Positions 1 through 7,799 of a stretch of 64,000 nucleotides of DNA are shown here, piece by piece. The stretch is from Candidatus Enterousia intestinigallinarum. Its GTDB lineage: Bacteria; Pseudomonadota; Alphaproteobacteria; Rs-D84. The stretch covers positions 806,001-870,000 of the forward strand of contig OX097180.1 of assembly GCA_944407095.1 (NCBI GenBank), written 5' to 3'. A program made the translations under genes and the position numbers. The notes beneath the pieces were generated by a model, which saw nothing but the letters and a program-made list of their open reading frames with translations, searched no databases and was not told the origin of the DNA. Each line of letters starts with the position of its first letter. Position 1 is the first letter of the stretch.

Positions 1-421
1 TGAATGGCGGATTTACAAAGTTTTGCGTTTTGGCATTTGATAAGCTGAAATCTTCCATAACCATTGCACCGCCGCCACCAACCATATCCGCATTATTTTG
101 CGTAATTAAATTATACATCATTAGTAATGCATCTGGACAAAAGCAATCATCTGAATCCAGAAAAGCAATGTATTCTCCGCGTGCCATATCCAGTCCACGA
201 TTACGCGCCGCAGATGTGCCGACATTTTTTTGAAATACTGGAATAAATCGTTTATCGTTACGTGAAAATTTGCGAATTATTCGTGCTGAATTATCTGTTG
301 AGCCATCGTCCACAACAATGCATTCAAAATCAGTAAAAGATTGTGTTGCAACACTGCGCAGACAGTCCGATAAGTATTTTGCATTATTATAATTTGCAAT
401 AATTACGCTTACTTTTGGCAT
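1..421 (-). CDS. Family 2 glycosyltransferase, N-terminal part
   Basis: The protein runs off the left edge of the window, leaving 140 N-terminal residues. It starts MPKVSVIIANYN, the usual first strand of GT-A family 2 glycosyltransferases. A nucleotide-sugar-binding VVDDGSTD lies at residues 36-43 and the metal-binding DSD motif at about 89-91 (AFLDSDD). The family transfers a sugar from a nucleotide donor to a glycan or lipid acceptor at the cytoplasmic face of the membrane, mostly for surface polysaccharide. Acceptor and sugar cannot be told from this part. The ATG follows no strong ribosome binding site, but the family N-terminus aligns from the first residue. Confidence 0.88.
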   Translation of the reverse strand, partial: MPKVSVIIANYNNAKYLSDCLRSVATQSFTDFECIVVDDGSTDNSARIIRKFSRNDKRFIPVFQKNVGTSAARNRGLDMARGEYIAFLDSDDCFCPDALLMMYNLITQNNADMVGGGGAMVMEDFSLSNAKTQNFVNPPF

Positions 422-428
422 CGCTATT

Positions 429-1091
429 TTATGAAACAAAGAAACAATTTTGCGTGAATAAATAATCACCAGTGGAATCGCTGATTTCACGGTTGGCCGG
501 GTAATAACAGTCGGTTATTTTGGTCGAAGCAGCATTGCTGGTTGCTGGCGGATTTTGTGGACATTTTGTGCATCTGGATGCGCGTTTGCCACTGTATGTC
601 CCACTGGTGCACATATACTGTTTCCCACCAGTGCAGTAATATCCGCCGGGGCATCCCCTGCAGGTCAACCCCTGGCCAAATGATTGAAAGAAATTGTAAT
701 AACCAGAATTGCATTTACAGTTTGTAACAACGTCTTCATTTCCCATACTGCACCACATACTGGAATTTGTTGAATTGATATATGCGCGTACTGTACCGGT
801 CATATTTATCCCACAGGCCTTGTTAGCGCAGTTTCTGATAATATTTATTTCACTTGTTGTAAAGCAATGACAACTGCCGAATGTGCCATAATCGTAATAG
901 TACATTGCATTGCCCACTAATCCAGCAGCAGCGGCACTTTGTTCTCCGTATTGGGCACAAAATCGGTTGTTGTTGCAATCTACGCCATATGTTTTACTAT
1001 AATGAAACGCATTTGCCCCGTATTGCCACGAAAATAACACAGTCAAAAATGATGCTAATAATTTATTTATAATTTTGATACTTTTTAGCAT
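429..1091 (-). CDS. Secreted cysteine-rich protein
   Basis: This 220-residue protein begins with a signal peptide (hydrophobic residues 10-22, likely cut after ANA at 26-28). The mature part holds about twenty cysteines, many in short CxxC, CPGGYYC and CTKCP units that resemble the disulfide-rich GCC2/GCC3 or TNFR-like modules of extracellular proteins. No enzymatic motif is visible. It is probably exported and disulfide-bonded, and its function is unknown. AAGGAA just upstream of the ATG is the ribosome binding site and lies inside one arm of a 21-bp inverted repeat. The last 40-50 residues resemble a gene remnant at 19883-20110, so this is a small paralogous family in the genome. Confidence 0.75.
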   Translation of the reverse strand: MLKSIKIINKLLASFLTVLFSWQYGANAFHYSKTYGVDCNNNRFCAQYGEQSAAAAGLVGNAMYYYDYGTFGSCHCFTTSEINIIRNCANKACGINMTGTVRAYINSTNSSMWCSMGNEDVVTNCKCNSGYYNFFQSFGQGLTCRGCPGGYYCTGGKQYMCTSGTYSGKRASRCTKCPQNPPATSNAASTKITDCYYPANREISDSTGDYLFTQNCFFVS

Positions 1092-1092
1092 A

Positions 1093-1190
1093 AAACGTTC
1101 CTTTTATTTCGGCATATTTTTCTTTTGACAATACCCAGCAAATGTGTAAAATTACAATCATCGTACAAAGCCGAAATAAAAGGAACGTTT
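1093..1190. repeat. 21-bp perfect inverted repeat with third half-arm
   Basis: Positions 1093-1113 and 1170-1190 are exact reverse complements, with 56 nt between them. The left arm contains the ribosome binding site of the cysteine-rich gene starting at 1091. A further partial arm ending in TTTCGGC (1193-1199) can also pair with GCCGAAA at 1170-1176, so two alternative hairpins are possible. On the minus strand this sequence would sit in the 5' leader, where the pairing could hide the ribosome binding site. That role is inference. Confidence 0.7.
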
Positions 1191-1211
1191 ATTTTCGGCA
1201 CGATTTTAATA

Positions 1212-1241
1212 AAAAAACACCGGCATTTGCCGGTGTTTTTT
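1212..1241 (-). terminator. Hairpin terminator after ihfA
   Basis: CACCGGC and GCCGGTG pair around a 4-nt loop, flanked by A and T tracts on both sides. It lies directly after the ihfA stop and works in the minus direction. The same stem recurs at 3113-3140. Confidence 0.8.
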
Positions 1242-1528
1242 TACTTTTTTGCAACACGTTTTCTAAATTCACTGCTGGGGCGAAATGATGCCACACGTCG
1301 TGCAGATATTATTGCCGGAGCACCAGTTTTGGGGTTGCGTCCCATACGCTGTGGCTTGGTCAGAATTTTGAAACTGCCAAATCCGGCAAATTTCACTTCT
1401 TCGCCGTGAATCAAGGATTCGCGGATTTCATCAAATATGATATCCACCAACTTAAACGCATCCGACGTGGTCACGCCAAAGCGTTCACGCAATCGATTTG
1501 CAAAATCACTTCTGGTTATTGTTGCCAT
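1241..1528 (-). CDS. ihfA: Integration host factor subunit alpha
   Basis: This 95-residue protein has the full HU/IHF fold: N-terminal helices, then GFGSF at about 49-53 and the beta-arm sequence RMGRNPKTGAP, whose Pro intercalates into bent DNA. HU and IHF are nucleoid proteins that bend DNA and shape transcription and recombination. HU and IHF cannot be separated by sequence alone here. The alpha-subunit call rests on the position directly downstream of fabH, the standard alphaproteobacterial fabH-ihfA order. The gene starts just after the fabH stop, so the two are probably co-transcribed. A hairpin terminator follows. Confidence 0.88.
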   Translation of the reverse strand: MATITRSDFANRLRERFGVTTSDAFKLVDIIFDEIRESLIHGEEVKFAGFGSFKILTKPQRMGRNPKTGAPAIISARRVASFRPSSEFRKRVAKK

Positions 1529-1531
1529 TTT

Positions 1532-2470
1532 TTACACCCTGATTAGTGCCGCACCCCAGGTCAGGCCACTGCCAAACGCGGGATACAGGACAAGTTGACC
1601 CTTTTTGATAATATTATTATCAAAAGCATACGACATTGCAAGTACGCCGGACGCACCGCTGGTATTTGCGTGTTTGTCCACCGTCACCAAGATTTTTTCC
1701 AACGGAAATCCCAAACGTTGTGCGCCACTTTGAATAATGCGCAGGTTGGCCTGGTGCGGAACAATCCAATCGACGTTATCCGCCGTGATGCCCGCGTGTT
1801 CCATAATGTAGCTGGCGGCTTCTGGCATCAGGGTTACGGCCTTTTTATATGTTTCTGGGCCATTCATCATAATATGATGATCGGGTGTCCCGTATAACAT
1901 ACCCATTTCGGTTCCGTCAGACATAACAACTGTGTCGATAATACCCGAATAACTGGACGATGAATGTTCGAATATCAACGCGCCCGCGCCGTCACCAAAC
2001 AGTACCGCCGTGCTGCGGTCTGACCAATCTATAAAGCGTGACATTTTTTCCGCACCAATAATCATAATGCGCTTGTGTATGCCGGCGGTAAAGAACGCCC
2101 GCGCCGTGTGCAGTGCGTAAATATATCCCGTGCACGCACCGCGTACGTCAAATGCCGGTGCGTTGTTTGTTGCGCCCAGACGTCCCAACACCTGAACACC
2201 GACAGACGGAAAGTCCAATTCAGGTGACGTTGTCGCCACGATAACCATATCTATATCATTTATTGAAATACCGGCGTTTTCCAATGCGCGCTGTGCCGCG
2301 GTTGTGGCCATATCGACGACAGTTTCATCATCGCGGGCAAAATGGCGTTCACGCATACCGGTACGCTGGACAATCCATTCGTCGGACGTATCAACCATTT
2401 TTTCCAGGTCAAAATTGGTCACGACTTTTTCGGGCAAGTAAGACCCGTATCCAATCAATCTGCTACCCAT
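1532..2470 (-). CDS. fabH: 3-oxoacyl-ACP synthase III (KAS III)
   Basis: This protein condenses acetyl-CoA with malonyl-ACP to start type II fatty acid synthesis in the cytoplasm. At 312 residues it has normal family length and carries the whole triad: Cys113 in GACTGY, His239 in VPHQANLR and Asn269 in HANTSG. The DTSDEWI and RTGMRER motifs near residues 28-41 are typical of FabH. A good AAAGG ribosome binding site precedes the ATG. The plsX gene that often sits upstream is absent, a tRNA region lying there instead. The gene leads a short operon with ihfA. Confidence 0.97.
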   Translation of the reverse strand: MGSRLIGYGSYLPEKVVTNFDLEKMVDTSDEWIVQRTGMRERHFARDDETVVDMATTAAQRALENAGISINDIDMVIVATTSPELDFPSVGVQVLGRLGATNNAPAFDVRGACTGYIYALHTARAFFTAGIHKRIMIIGAEKMSRFIDWSDRSTAVLFGDGAGALIFEHSSSSYSGIIDTVVMSDGTEMGMLYGTPDHHIMMNGPETYKKAVTLMPEAASYIMEHAGITADNVDWIVPHQANLRIIQSGAQRLGFPLEKILVTVDKHANTSGASGVLAMSYAFDNNIIKKGQLVLYPAFGSGLTWGAALIRV

Positions 2471-2562
2471 TTATACCTTTCCTTTATTTTTGTTCGGGGT
2501 ATTATACAAGCCGTGATTACAACTTGCAATATTAAAAAAGCGTGAATAAAATATAGTGCATT

Positions 2563-2638
2563 GTCCCCATAGTTCAACTGGATAGAACGGGGGTTTCCTA
2601 AACCCTTGATACAGGTTCGATTCCTGTTGGGGACGCCA
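2563..2638 (+). tRNA. tRNA-Arg (anticodon CCU)
   Basis: The sequence folds as a full cloverleaf: 7-bp acceptor GTCCCCA/TGGGGAC, D arm GTTC/GAAC and a T arm with TTCGATT loop. The anticodon stem GGGGT/ACCCT encloses loop TTCCTAA, giving anticodon CCT (reads AGG). CCA is encoded at 2636-2638. Confidence 0.93.
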
Positions 2639-2655
2639 ACAGGAATTGAACCTGT
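2611..2655. repeat. Inverted copy of the tRNA-Arg T arm
   Basis: The T arm and part of the acceptor stem (2611-2630) are followed by their reverse complement at 2636-2655. Nineteen of 20 positions are complementary and the other allows a G-T pair; only 5 nt lie between the arms. In RNA this would compete with the tRNA fold, or form a hairpin just past the tRNA 3' end. Confidence 0.75.
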
Positions 2656-2754
2656 GGCAAAGGTTCGAACCGTCGCAAAAAGGCGGACGGGCGTACGCCG
2701 GTTGCGCGCAGCGCAATTTTGCCAGGTGACGAAGTATTCCTGTTGGGGACGCCA
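2620..2754 (+). repeat. 19-bp direct repeats of the tRNA-Arg 3' end
   Basis: The last 19 bases of tRNA-Arg including CCA (2620-2638) recur exactly at 2736-2754. The roughly 97 bp between them hold no gene. The layout matches a very small leftover between two attachment-site copies. Confidence 0.7.
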
Positions 2755-2769
2755 GTTGGAGTTTTATGT

Positions 2770-3105
2770 ATGAAAAATAAAGCCGTAAAGATTGGAATAA
2801 TTGCCAGCATTTTGCCGCATCTGTTTTGCTGCGTGTTACCGATAGTATTATCGATTGTCGGGTTGTTTGCACCAGAATTTGCCCACGCGGAATTTATCCC
2901 GCATTGGGTTGAACCGTGGCTGTTTGTGTTTTCGGCGCTGATGTTGGCGTTGTCGTGGTTTTTGGTTATTCGCGATTGTCATTGCCATTGTGAACATTGT
3001 GATGATGCACACGGACACAGCCATCGAACCCAGAAAATAATCCTGGGGGTTATAACCGTCATTTTTATTATAAGTATAATTTTACATTTAATTGCGCATC
3101 ATTAA
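2770..3105 (+). CDS. Small His/Cys-rich membrane protein, MerC/MerT-like
   Basis: A 111-residue inner-membrane protein is predicted from the ATG at 2770, which has a TTGGAG ribosome binding site about 8 nt upstream. The longer reading frame from 2719 would start inside the tRNA-derived repeat. Three membrane segments are visible (about 5-30, 47-66 and 92-109). The first carries a vicinal Cys pair (LFCCVLP), as in mercury-transport MerC/MerT proteins. The loop between segments two and three is a run of Cys and His (CHCHCEHC then HGHSH), a likely metal-binding site. A role in handling a soft or transition metal is inference; no mer regulator or reductase is nearby. Confidence 0.65.
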   Translation: MKNKAVKIGIIASILPHLFCCVLPIVLSIVGLFAPEFAHAEFIPHWVEPWLFVFSALMLALSWFLVIRDCHCHCEHCDDAHGHSHRTQKIILGVITVIFIISIILHLIAHH

Positions 3106-3112
3106 AATTTAT

Positions 3113-3140
3113 AAAAAACACCGGCAAATGCCGGTGTTTT
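3113..3140. terminator. Bidirectional terminator
   Basis: An A-tract, CACCGGC/GCCGGTG stem and T-tract lie between the convergent genes ending at 3105 and 3143. The structure can stop transcription from both sides. Confidence 0.8.
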
Positions 3141-3142
3141 CT

Positions 3143-5137
3143 TTACCATAACTTTACACGCTTTTCTGGTGAAACATACATCTTGTCTGCGTCTGTTACA
3201 TTAAATGCATCGTACCAGGCGTCTATGTGCGGCAATATTCCGTTCACACGCCACCGGGCCAGTGAATGTTCGTCCATTTTGGTCAGACGTAATGCTTCGG
3301 CGTCACGAATATTTTGTGCCCACGCGCCGGCATATGCGATAAAGAATCGCATATCAGGGGTCAAATTTTCAATCGTGTCACTTGCATTGCCAAAGTTTTT
3401 ATATGCCGTGTATGATACCGTCAGTCCGCCGTAATCCGCCAGATTTTCCCCCAGTGTAAATTCGCCGTTTGCGTGAACGCCGGGTGCGACCTGAATATTG
3501 TCAAAGAAATCCCGCATAACGCGTGCGCGTGCATTAAACGCATCTGCATCGGCCGCCGTCCACCAATCGCGCAGGTTGCCGTCCGCGTCAAACTGGCGTC
3601 CGGAATCGTCGAATCCGTGTGTCATTTCGTGACCGATTATGCTGCCGATTGCGCCATAGTTGAACGCATCATCCGCGTCCATATCAAAGAACGGATATTG
3701 CAAAATTCCGGCCGGAAAACAAATTTCGTTTGTGCTGGGATCATAGTACGCATTTATTTCGTGTGCGTTCATATACCAGATGGTCGGGTCTTTTTTCTGA
3801 CCGATTTTTGCCAACCAGAAACCGTCTTCGAATGCGGCGACGCGCACAACGTTTTCCCACAGTGACGCGTCCGCACTGATGCTCAAATCCGAATAGTCGC
3901 GCCATTTGTCTGGGTATCCGATTTTTGCGTGAAAGGTGTTCAGTTTTTCCAGTGCGCGTTTTTTTGTTTCATCGGACATCCAGTCCAGATTTTCAATTCG
4001 CATACCCAACGCGCGCTGCAGATTTTTGACCAGTTGTTGCATACGTTCCTTGGCCGCGGGTGAAAAATATTTATCGACATACAGGTGTCCAATTTCTTCG
4101 CCCAGTGCCCCGTCCAGCAACGACACCGCACGTTTCCAACGTGGCTTTTGTTCCATTTGCCCCGCCATAGTACGGTTGTAAAAATCAAATGATATTTCAT
4201 ATGTTGCATCGTCCAACAATGTGTCCGCCGCACTGATAATACGATATTTCAGATAGTCACGGATTAAACCGATATCTGTATCGTTCATAATTGCGATGGA
4301 TTCACTGATTGCCTCTGGCTGGTTGATGTTTATATCTGTTGCGGCGTTCGCCCCGCGTTCGCGCAGATATGTGTCCCAATCAAAGTTTGCAAAGCGCGCG
4401 CGTACGTCTGCAACCGTCATTTTGTGATAGTTCGCATTTGGATCACGCAATTTTTCTTTGGGGTAAAATGAACGTGCCATACGTTCTTCCAGTTTGTATA
4501 TTTTTTCTGCGTCGGCATTTATTCCGAAGTTTTTCAGTTGCTTTGCGATGAAATCGCGATACTTTGTTCTGATTTCAACGGATTTTTCATCTTCGTCAAA
4601 ATAATAGTCACGTGACAGGCCGATTCCGCCCTGGCCAATATTATACAGATAGTATTCACTGTTTTTTTCATCCAGTGCAACGCCATCGCCCCAAAATGCT
4701 GATGCGAATTTATGCATATGTCCCAGGTATGCCGGCAAATCATCCGCGGATTTTATTTTGTCTATTTCGGCCAGATATGGTGCCACCGGTGCAGTTTTTT
4801 CGGTGTTCAGTTTGTCTGCGTTCATTGCGACCGCGTACAGTGTGCCAATTTTTCCAGTATCTGTTTCGGCAATTTCGCGTACGCGTGCCAAATTTTTATC
4901 GTGCAGTATTTCAAACGCGCCGTATCGCGTATAGTCGTCTGGAATCGGATTTTCACGTCGCCAACCCAACGTTGCATAATCAAAAAAGTCATCGCCCGGA
5001 TTTACGGTTGTGTCCATATTTTCTGTCTTTATACCAATATTCATATTTTTCCCCCTTGAATTAGTAACGTACCACGCCAATAAAATTGCGATTATTACGG
5101 CGATTATTCCGATTATGTTTAACAGTTTATGTTGCAT
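3143..5137 (-). CDS. pepO: M13 family zinc metallopeptidase (PepO/neprilysin-like)
   Basis: This 664-residue protein is a membrane-anchored oligopeptidase of the M13 family, which cuts short peptides with a single zinc ion. The N-terminus has one membrane segment (about 7-26), so the enzyme probably faces the periplasm. Substrate-binding NAYY is at 462-465, the zinc and catalytic motif HEMTH at 503-507, and the third ligand Glu564 in ENLADYGG. Length and motif order are those of a complete PepO. The start overlaps the end of hemW by 11 bp, so the two genes are read as one operon. A shared hairpin terminator lies beyond the stop. Confidence 0.95.
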   Translation of the reverse strand: MQHKLLNIIGIIAVIIAILLAWYVTNSRGKNMNIGIKTENMDTTVNPGDDFFDYATLGWRRENPIPDDYTRYGAFEILHDKNLARVREIAETDTGKIGTLYAVAMNADKLNTEKTAPVAPYLAEIDKIKSADDLPAYLGHMHKFASAFWGDGVALDEKNSEYYLYNIGQGGIGLSRDYYFDEDEKSVEIRTKYRDFIAKQLKNFGINADAEKIYKLEERMARSFYPKEKLRDPNANYHKMTVADVRARFANFDWDTYLRERGANAATDININQPEAISESIAIMNDTDIGLIRDYLKYRIISAADTLLDDATYEISFDFYNRTMAGQMEQKPRWKRAVSLLDGALGEEIGHLYVDKYFSPAAKERMQQLVKNLQRALGMRIENLDWMSDETKKRALEKLNTFHAKIGYPDKWRDYSDLSISADASLWENVVRVAAFEDGFWLAKIGQKKDPTIWYMNAHEINAYYDPSTNEICFPAGILQYPFFDMDADDAFNYGAIGSIIGHEMTHGFDDSGRQFDADGNLRDWWTAADADAFNARARVMRDFFDNIQVAPGVHANGEFTLGENLADYGGLTVSYTAYKNFGNASDTIENLTPDMRFFIAYAGAWAQNIRDAEALRLTKMDEHSLARWRVNGILPHIDAWYDAFNVTDADKMYVSPEKRVKLW

Positions 5138-6209
5138 TTATTTCCCCCAACAAGTTGAATATTACATCGTCCAGAATTCGCATACCATCACGCGTCGCGA
5201 CAATTCGCGACGCCGAATTGATTTGTACCAATTCGGGATTTTTCCGCAGGTATGACATATTTAGTATTTTTCTGACCGTATTGTCAAGGGCAACACCACG
5301 CATCGTACGCAGCCCCGTTATCACACGTTCCGCCGCCCGCGCCGTATCAGATAGTTTTTCAAATTGTTCGCCCGCACCACGCTGTTCATACCATTGGTTG
5401 TCCATTAAAATACGGCCCGCTGCGCCACAACCGATGCCGATATATGCATCACCGTCCCATACATTTTGATTATGGCGACACTCGTTCCCGGGTGCAGCAT
5501 AGTTTGATACTTCATATCGTGGAATATTCAGTGTATTTTCTATGGCGTCATACATATCCGCCATTTCGTCGTTTGACGGCATATTCAGATTCATTGTGGC
5601 GAACGGGGTTCCTGCCTCTATTGTCAGTTCATACATTGAACAGTGTTGCAATCCCAGTTTGTTTATATTGCGACATAACCTGACAACGTCGTCCACACTA
5701 TCCCCCGGCAGGCCATATATAAAATCGGCACTGACCCGTATGCCACGCGCGTTGGCCGCGTTTAATAAATTTATTGCGTCGTGGGTGCTGTGGCGTCGTC
5801 CCAGGAATTTTAATTTATTGTCGTCCAGTGATTGTACCCCGACCGATAATCTGTTGACGCCAGCATTGATAAACGCGTCCAGTTTGTTATTGTCAATGGT
5901 GCCCGGATTGGATTCCAGTGTTATTTCGCATTTCTCATCAATATCAAACACGGAATTTATTTTTGAGATAATTTGTTCAAATACAGTAACCGGCATCAAC
6001 GACGGTGTTCCGCCCCCAAAAAATATTGTCGGCACACGTACGCGCCCCAGTGTGCGTGCCCAGTAATCCAGCTCATCCATAACGCCACGTGCATATGTAT
6101 CCCAGTCCGGCGCCCGCACAGCCCGAGAAAAAAACGCACAGTAATTGCACTTTGATATGCAAAAGGGTACGTGAATATAAATGTTATGCGGATGTGTCAT
6201 AGTCGACAT
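5127..6209 (-). CDS. hemW: Radical SAM heme chaperone HemW
   Basis: HemW binds heme and an iron-sulfur cluster and is thought to insert heme into respiratory proteins. It is related to, but not, coproporphyrinogen III dehydrogenase HemN. The 360-residue protein has the radical SAM cluster motif CISKCNYC at 17-24, followed by GGGTPS. A C-terminal HNQNVWDGDAYIGIGCGA segment typical of HemW comes later. An upstream in-frame TTG at 6218 is possible, but ATG 6209 or ATG 6200 is more likely; none has a strong ribosome binding site. The end overlaps the start of the M13 peptidase gene by 11 bp. Confidence 0.92.
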   Translation of the reverse strand: MSTMTHPHNIYIHVPFCISKCNYCAFFSRAVRAPDWDTYARGVMDELDYWARTLGRVRVPTIFFGGGTPSLMPVTVFEQIISKINSVFDIDEKCEITLESNPGTIDNNKLDAFINAGVNRLSVGVQSLDDNKLKFLGRRHSTHDAINLLNAANARGIRVSADFIYGLPGDSVDDVVRLCRNINKLGLQHCSMYELTIEAGTPFATMNLNMPSNDEMADMYDAIENTLNIPRYEVSNYAAPGNECRHNQNVWDGDAYIGIGCGAAGRILMDNQWYEQRGAGEQFEKLSDTARAAERVITGLRTMRGVALDNTVRKILNMSYLRKNPELVQINSASRIVATRDGMRILDDVIFNLLGEINAT

Positions 6210-6312
6210 TTTATACAAAAAATGCCCGAAATCCAGTATTTGATTGGCGTTGTAAAAAAAGTACTTTTCATATAAATAAATTTTATGTTAAAATAGGCAT
6301 AACAATGTAGGT

Positions 6313-7788
6313 ATGAATACAGGAAGGATAGCGTTTTTATGCGGAATCTTGGTTCCCTTTGCGGCGATTGCGTCGAACGAAGGGGTGCCGTCATACTATC
6401 AGACCAATAACACCACCACCGTGAACCAGGCCGCATACGGTAAATATGCCAGCCAGGGTTATACCCAATACGTCGGCCAGTCCGGTAACAAGCAAATTGT
6501 TGGCAGTCAAACTACTTCATACCAGGTGCCACGTCAAACTGTTCCGACTATTGCTGGAACGATGACGGCAAACGGCATCGCAATGCCGGTTGAAAATAAT
6601 ACAACACTGTGGGCGGGATATACCCGTCGTTTTGCGGACTTTGAATTCAAGACGGGTGTAAATTCCGTTTTGGAATGGGATGATATGGTGTTCGACGAAA
6701 TTGGCGTCGGACTGCAACACAATTTTAGTATTCGCAGTTTTGATATGTTTGCAACTGCTGAATACAGTATGGGATTTATGTCGCACGGCGGTATGTCGAT
6801 GGACTATGATTTGGAACCATACGACGCGTCCAAGCCGTATGATGGGATATTTACAATTTCCGTCGGTGACCAGACGGGACGTACAAATCATCTAAAGGTT
6901 GCCATTGGTGCCCATCACGTTTGGGATATTGGCGGATGGAAACTGTCGCCGTCATTTGGATATGAAATATTCAACCATAATCTGGAAATGTCCGATCATT
7001 ATTATCCGAATCCGGGCATATTCCTGCCGCTGATGACCAGCAACGGTGATTATGTGTATGGCGATTTGAACGGAACGTATTATTCCGTGCCAATCAATGT
7101 CACACCACCCGAAGATTGGTACCAGGTCTGTATGTCCCCCGAAGATATTAAACTGGTTCAAACAACGGCGTCCGGTGGAATTTGGGAAATCGGAACATCA
7201 CTGGTAACGGGTGATTATGATCCGAATATGGGCTATATACCGTGGGGTGTTGACGCGGGTGAATGCGTTGTTATTGGTGGCGACGGTCCCGTTATTGTAG
7301 AAGGAACAACCCATATTTATAACACCACCTGGTCTGGATTTTATATTGGATTGGAAATTGAAAAGCAAATGACCCTGGCGGATAAGTTGCGCTTTTATTT
7401 CCAGGTTGGATTGCCCCAGTATTCATCCGAAGGTACCTGGCCAAACCGTACGGATTGGCAGCAAAATCCCAGCTTTATTGACGAGGGTAGCAATGGTTCC
7501 TATTCATATGCGGCGGAAATGGAATATAATTACAGAATATCCGACCGTATGCAGTTGGCGATAAAGGTTGACACCAACCTGTTCCACGTTGGCAAAATTG
7601 GCGGGGAATTGTACCTGGCGGAATATACCCAGTGGTTGGTTGATGAAAACGGATATTATATACTGGACGACAATGGGCTGCCTATATTGGAAACGGTTCC
7701 GCCCGAAACGGTTTATATCAGTGACCAGTTAGAACACGCAACGTGGCAGTCATTTGGTCTGCACATTGGTCTGAAATACTCATTTTAA
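6313..7788 (+). CDS. Predicted outer-membrane beta-barrel protein
   Basis: This 491-residue protein has a signal peptide (hydrophobic 5-20, cut near AIA-SN). A Thr/Gln/Tyr-rich linker follows, then a long series of alternating strands rich in aromatic and glycine residues, ending GLHIGLKYSF. A terminal Phe after alternating hydrophobics is the usual signal for outer-membrane assembly by the BAM complex. No family name can be given from sequence alone. It resembles in layout the other surface proteins here (17008-18084). The lytic transglycosylase gene follows after 11 bp, suggesting co-transcription. Confidence 0.75.
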   Translation: MNTGRIAFLCGILVPFAAIASNEGVPSYYQTNNTTTVNQAAYGKYASQGYTQYVGQSGNKQIVGSQTTSYQVPRQTVPTIAGTMTANGIAMPVENNTTLWAGYTRRFADFEFKTGVNSVLEWDDMVFDEIGVGLQHNFSIRSFDMFATAEYSMGFMSHGGMSMDYDLEPYDASKPYDGIFTISVGDQTGRTNHLKVAIGAHHVWDIGGWKLSPSFGYEIFNHNLEMSDHYYPNPGIFLPLMTSNGDYVYGDLNGTYYSVPINVTPPEDWYQVCMSPEDIKLVQTTASGGIWEIGTSLVTGDYDPNMGYIPWGVDAGECVVIGGDGPVIVEGTTHIYNTTWSGFYIGLEIEKQMTLADKLRFYFQVGLPQYSSEGTWPNRTDWQQNPSFIDEGSNGSYSYAAEMEYNYRISDRMQLAIKVDTNLFHVGKIGGELYLAEYTQWLVDENGYYILDDNGLPILETVPPETVYISDQLEHATWQSFGLHIGLKYSF

Positions 7789-7799
7789 GGGGTGCAATT

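Noticed and set aside
4612-5064. 150-codon plus-strand frame inside the M13 peptidase gene
   Set aside because: Antisense shadow of a complete metallopeptidase with all active-site motifs.
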